From an uncultured Ruminococcus sp. (GTDB taxonomy: Bacteria; Bacillota; Clostridia; Oscillospirales; Ruminococcaceae), in NCBI GenBank assembly GCA_946544695.1, contig CAMNMO010000047.1, forward strand, positions 1-12,752: a DNA stretch of 12,752 nucleotides. The letters are read 5' to 3'. The position numbers and the translations under genes were made by a program. Positions 12,660 through 12,752 of the stretch are shown here, piece after piece. Numbering within the stretch: the stretch's first letter is position 1; each line of letters begins with the position of its first letter. The notes under the pieces are model-generated. The model made no database searches and had not been told where the DNA came from. It saw only the letters and a list, made by a program, of their open reading frames with translations.

Positions 12660-12752
12660 TCAAGCACGCTCCATGTACTCGCAGGTACGTGTATCGATCC
12701 TGATCCTGTCACCTGTGTTGATGAACAGAGGAACTCTGATCTCAGCGCCTGT
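12660..12752 (-). CDS. efp: Elongation factor P, C-terminal end (cut by window edge)
   Basis: EF-P relieves ribosomes stalled at polyproline stretches. Only the last 30 residues are in the window: TGAEIRVPLFINTGDRIRID followed by TRTCEYMERA and a TGA. This is the conserved end of the third OB-fold domain, where most EF-P proteins read GDKIRIDTRTGEYLER. Cys replaces the more usual Gly in TRTGEY. The conserved N-terminal modification site is outside the window. It is probably the first gene of a minus-strand cluster leading to the zinc-ribbon gene. Confidence 0.93.
   Translation of the reverse strand, partial: TGAEIRVPLFINTGDRIRIDTRTCEYMERA

Noticed and set aside
1..12752. Insertion sequences, integrase genes, tRNA genes or CRISPR arrays
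   Set aside because: None was seen on either strand. No transposase or integrase motifs, terminal repeats or tRNA-like cloverleafs were found by eye.

Overview
The window looks like chromosomal DNA from a low-to-mid GC Clostridia bacterium, most like a Ruminococcus (R. albus type). This is inferred from protein style, strong AGGAG ribosome-binding sites, the efp / CD1247-type zinc-ribbon gene pair and an FMN-riboswitch-controlled ECF riboflavin transporter. The species cannot be fixed from the sequence alone.

Left edge (1-400, minus strand): the 5' part of murD with its own promoter. A gene-poor stretch of about 670 bases follows. It holds an orphan promoter/terminator unit that could encode a small RNA, and a dense set of ACAGTT/AACTGT repeats leading into a near-consensus promoter (TTGACA-17-TATACT) whose -10 box lies inside a perfect 15-base inverted repeat.

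Central plus-strand operon (979-6617), the most unusual part: very small membrane proteins (two intact, two interrupted by apparent single-base frameshifts), a minimal 79-residue GntR-type regulator lacking a dimerisation tail, a full-length YtrA-type GntR regulator, one ABC ATPase, four tandem ABC-2 type permeases that fall into two pairs, and a membrane-anchored zinc-ribbon protein. It resembles the YtrA/YtrB family of drug- or envelope-stress-responsive ABC modules, with extra permeases and extra small genes. The ACAGTT repeats and the inverted repeat are probably targets of its GntR proteins. A strong terminator ends it, back-to-back with one for the opposite strand.

Minus-strand sugar transporter operon (10825 to 6850): lipoprotein solute-binding protein, two MalF/MalG-type permeases and a YesL/DUF624 membrane protein. 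No ATPase is encoded here, so a shared MsmX-type ATPase elsewhere is expected. The upstream AT-rich region carries three LacI/CcpA-type operators and further repeats.

Right edge (minus strand): ribU with an FMN riboswitch and an intrinsic terminator between aptamer and gene, then a CD1247-type acidic zinc-ribbon protein, then the 3' end of efp. The edges look like ordinary housekeeping DNA. The central ABC/GntR/small-protein operon is the best candidate for an under-described system.
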